Assembly (NCBI GenBank): GCA_014549065.1
Contig: JACDOX010000058.1
Span: 1,488,001 to 1,552,000, forward strand
Length of the DNA: 64,000 nucleotides
DNA from: Cardinalis cardinalis
Taxonomy: Eukaryota; Chordata; Aves; Passeriformes; Cardinalidae
Direction of reading: 5' to 3'
Below, in pieces: positions 60,376 through 64,000 of this stretch. A program made the translations under genes and the position numbers. The notes beneath the pieces are model-generated. The model searched no databases and was not told the DNA's origin. It saw only the letters and a list, made by a program, of their open reading frames with translations. Position 1 is the stretch's first letter; each line of letters starts with the position of its first letter.

Positions 60376-63059
60376 CCTCTCCTTGAAATGTTTGGCTTCA
60401 AGGCTGTCTTTCTGCAATGAAAGTTTTTGATGGTGGAACTGGGCTACCAGCACAGCAGCCTTGCTGGCTCCCAAGGGGGAACCAGTCATGCATATGTGAC
60501 AAACTGCAGACCCAGCTATGGTTTCAAAGTAGCCCTAGCTCCATATGAGTAGAAAATCTGGTAGTCCCNGTGAGCCAGCAAAATGGTTGTGGATCAGCCT
60601 GCTACTTTACAACAAAGAAATGGAGAAAATCACTGAAAATAACTCCAACCTTGCATGTGGCCTGAGATCTAAAATTATATGTCCTAGCTCAGACCTTAGA
60701 ACAAATAATGCCACTGTTTTTGTTCTTTTTTATTGAATGAGTTTTTCCCACTATGCTAACATGATTTAATTTTATTTTACTTGGCAGTAAGTACACAGTC
60801 CTTACTATGTTAATGTTATTAATAATATTTGGCACACAGCTGATTCCTTCCATCAGACTCTCATGGCCCTTGGTGAATGAAAGTCTAAAATATTTCCCTG
60901 TAAAGGCAGGCTTTAGCTCACTGCTGCACAGAGATTCTCTGTGGGTTCTGGGAACATAACTCTTATCACTGATTCCCACAACTTACAGCTAGACTGCAAA
61001 TTGGATTAAAAGCTCACGCAAAAGAGAAGTAGGAATGCCCTTTGTGTCTCTGTCTGCACAATGGTCTCTGCATGGTGGGTAATGATTTANTGCTTTTTTG
61101 GGACTTTAGTAAATTAATATCCTTCATCTGGTATGAGAAGGGAGAAGCAGAAAAGAGGTGAGAAGCTTGTAAACCAGCATACAATACTATTTCTGGCCTG
61201 AAAACCAGACTCTGACTCTGAAACCATTACCCTCCCAATTCATAGCTCTGCCACACATTTAATNATGTATATATTATCTACAATATATAAATAAAGTACC
61301 AAATATATATAATGGAATCTAATAATAAAACCCAAATACTATTTAAATCCTTCTAACTAGGCCAGGAGGACGCACAGGCACATGGACAAGTTACCACATG
61401 CCACCTGGTCCGCAGCAACTCCGTGCACGTCTCCCAGCCATGCTGAATCAGATTCTGTAGCTCAGNTCTGGAAGTGAGCAAGCCTGGGTCAAGTTGTGTC
61501 TTTGGGTTTCCAGAAGCTGCATCCAGGTCACTGAGGCAAGTGGCTTCATGAACTGAACTGGAACATAAAAGCAATGCTGCTCCTGGTAGTCTGAGGAAAG
61601 TGTAACCTCATTTTTTATTATAAGACTCCTTTTTAATGAAACCTGTAATTGTATCTTACATTTTCACCAAATGAACTTATTCCAAATAAGAGTTAGAATG
61701 GTCTTTTTATCTGTGTGGGTAACTGCCCATTCACTGCATTAAAGCCCTCCTAGGTTTGATACTATCAAAAGCTGGGACAGAGCCACAAGCACATCGACAT
61801 CCATACCTTGTGCAGCCTCATGGCTATAACCATGTCTCTCATGACTTGTTTAAAATTAGACAGTTGTCTCAATCTATTTCTAAAGGTACAAGTGTCTGCC
61901 CTGAGTAAATAAGTAGCAGTGTAATTACAACTGACAGATGCATTTTGCTTTGCTGTCGTCACAGCACTTCCTCTCTAGGGCTTTGATACAGGAGCTTTTG
62001 AGCNAGACAAACTCTTGATCACACCCTCTGCAAATAGGTCAACACAGCACAGAACGGCTGTGTGTGCATGTGGTTCAGGAATTAAATTTAGTCTCTACAN
62101 TTACCCAGTGATTTGACAATAGCTTGTTTTTTCTAGGAATCAAATCTGGTTAATTAATGTATAATTTCGAAAGAAGACTAGAGAGATTCATACCACAAGG
62201 TGGCTTCAAGATAGACATTGTATATACCTAGAGTCTAAATAAAATTGTATGTTTTTTAAATGAAGACATAAAAAGGCATAACTATTTTAAATACCTGTTC
62301 TAGGAACTAGNGGAGGTTTCAGTCCTTTTCATATAAGCACCTTTATTTTATGTTGCATCTCCAAAACAGCATCTTTAACCAGAACATCTTCTNTGTGAGG
62401 TCCTTAGACTCCTACCCCGGTGAAATGGACAAATGGCTGCAGTGAATGCAGGGAATGGCATTTTAGCATACATATAACACATCATCCTGCTTATGTCTTG
62501 TCAGCTGAGAACAAAAAAGTATATCACAAATCTTCATAAATCATCACGAGTCAGGAATAAGGTAGAGATACCTTTAAGTTTAATTGTCTTTGATGTGGGT
62601 ATTGCAGCCCTGTAAGATCTGTAGATCTGCAGTGGGTGCAGATTCAGTTAGCTGAGCTGACAGAGTTCTGGCTGTGATTCATGTCCATGAAATATTGAAA
62701 ACTAATTTAAGATAAGATGAATTACTCCAAAACCACCATTGACTTCACTGTCTGGCTCTGCAGTGACAGCAGTGGAGAGANGGGTGACCTGTTCATACAC
62801 AGGTGTCTGGATTAGTCAGAAGGATCCCACTACTACAGGCTAGGAGTCTTAGTTTTGAGGCTATTCTTTCTTGAATTATTGTTAGACACCAGTACTACTG
62901 CTCTAAATGATTCATTGTGAAAATACAGAAATCAGGCTTTTAAGGTTTCTAAAGTTTATATACACATAAAGGCTTAAGTCTGTTTAGACTCATCGAAGGA
63001 AATGCTTTANACTCTTATGGTTTACTGGAAATGTAAAATTATTTGCTGTTACAAATATT

Positions 63060-63207
63060 ATCCCACCATAAAATCCAAACTGAAAAAACCCATGAAAAAG
63101 CAAACCAGAAAACCCACAGCAAAGCCCCCTTAAAACAATAACAACCTCCCCTTCCACTCCTGACCAAACAAAACTAAACAAAATTCCCCAAAACCAACAA
63201 AAAAGAA
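63060..63207. repeat. A/C-rich low-complexity block
   Basis: On the plus strand the block is dominated by A and C, with AAAC- and CCAAAA-type strings. The glycine/phenylalanine-rich minus-strand open frame across it is a composition effect. Confidence 0.65.
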
Positions 63208-63214
63208 GGTAATT

Positions 63215-63268
63215 TGTAGATTCTGTAGATCTGTAGATCTGTAGATCTGTAGAATCTATAGATCTGTC
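63215..63268. repeat. (CTGTAGAT)n octamer array
   Basis: About six tandem 8-bp CTGTAGAT units, the central three exact, with variant units at both ends. A single related GATCTGTAGATCTG string occurs near 62619-62632. Confidence 0.85.
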
Positions 63269-64000
63269 CTGTCCCTCTATGGTTTGCTCTGTGACATTCA
63301 GAGTCACAGAGGTTGCATTACACTCATCACTGATGAAACATGACTGACTGAGGATCACAGTTTCTTATTTTCTGAGCTTGTGTTTCAGATTTCATCCAAG
63401 GTTTCTCTGTGTGGTCTATTTATTAGTAAAATATAAGGAGAGTTTGTGGGAAAACATCTCAAAGTGGAAAAGGGATATTTAAAACATAAGAGTGTATGAT
63501 GATGTCTGAAAATATCTCTTTTCCCTTATGGTCAGTATTTTCTTATTCATCTCAGAGGCCAATCTCTCAAAGAACCCTCTGTGCCTGTGTCAGTGNAGTA
63601 CGTGGGGACCAGGACAGTCATCTGGCTTTGTTCCAGCAAGACCCTGCCTTGATGGAAACCCCAAAAAACAATGCTGGGCTTGGTTTTTCTATTTAATTTT
63701 TATTTCAGGGATAAGAGATCACATTCTTTGCTCACATAAATGCAAAATGATGTATCTGAAGAGACTTAAAGACAATGAAGAAAATGCAAAGTTAAACAAA
63801 AATGTTATATCATTAATTTGTTTAAAGAAGACACAGTCATGGACTTGTTGTTTCTATGAGATGGTTATAAAATGCAGCTGGTGCCTCAGTATTTTATAAG
63901 GCTTCTCATTACTTTCCATTGACCCCATCTAAAAAGCTAGTTTTCACAGAGTTTTGATATCCATTTGACACACGTTTGTTACTATCGCATAATTTTTATG

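Larger units (their letters stand above)
60376..64000. other. Unique non-coding stretch, no gene recognised
   Basis: It contains an AT-rich segment with TATATAA strings at about 61.26-61.34 kb, an A/C-rich low-complexity block at about 63.06-63.2 kb and a short CTGTAGAT octamer array. Open frames at 62990-63358 (minus) and 63528-63899 (plus) overlap low-complexity sequence or Ns and show no domain. Confidence 0.55.

Noticed and set aside
63215..63268. Octamer array considered as a CRISPR array or CR1 terminal repeat
   Set aside because: Units are directly adjacent without spacers, and CTGTAGAT is not the CR1 terminal octamer; it is a simple tandem repeat.

Overview
The window reads as nuclear chromosomal DNA of a bird, most likely a neoavian species and possibly a passerine. 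The evidence is the repeat content: several fragments of CR1, the dominant avian LINE; two avian-type endogenous-retrovirus LTRs; and a nuclear insertion of mitochondrial cytochrome b with a bird-like protein sequence. Interspersed repeats are sparse and base composition is AT-leaning. Isolated single Ns (36 counted in the first 10 kb) look like ambiguous consensus positions rather than assembly gaps. I recognise no protein-coding gene. The open frames present are short, have stops close by, lack domains I know, and several lie in repeats. The window is best read as intergenic DNA or the inside of a large intron.

Layout. 1-16.7 kb: unique non-coding DNA with one CR1 tail near 4.1 kb and some splice-like motifs. 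16.7-16.9 kb: an old CR1 piece. 24.3-24.8 kb: a minus-strand CR1 3' end. 26.0 kb: a (TG)n microsatellite beside GC-richer DNA. 32.9-35.5 kb: the densest part, with a plus-strand CR1 split by a 459-bp cytochrome b insertion, a minus-strand CR1, and a minus-strand ERV-type LTR. 35.8 kb: a perfect 23-bp inverted repeat with a 3-bp loop. 36.6 kb: a weak candidate exon. 37.5-38.0 kb: a solo LTR with matching 9-bp ends and a 4-bp target duplication. 47.3 kb and 59.9-60.4 kb: two more CR1 fragments. The rest is unique sequence with short tandem duplications and homopolymer tracts.

No genes can be shown to work together here, and I found no operon, CRISPR array, RNA gene or new multi-gene system. The most informative structures are the mitochondrial insertion nested inside CR1, the cleanly bounded solo LTR, and the perfect hairpin. 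CR1 and LTR calls rest on remembered family consensus sequences, not on a database search.
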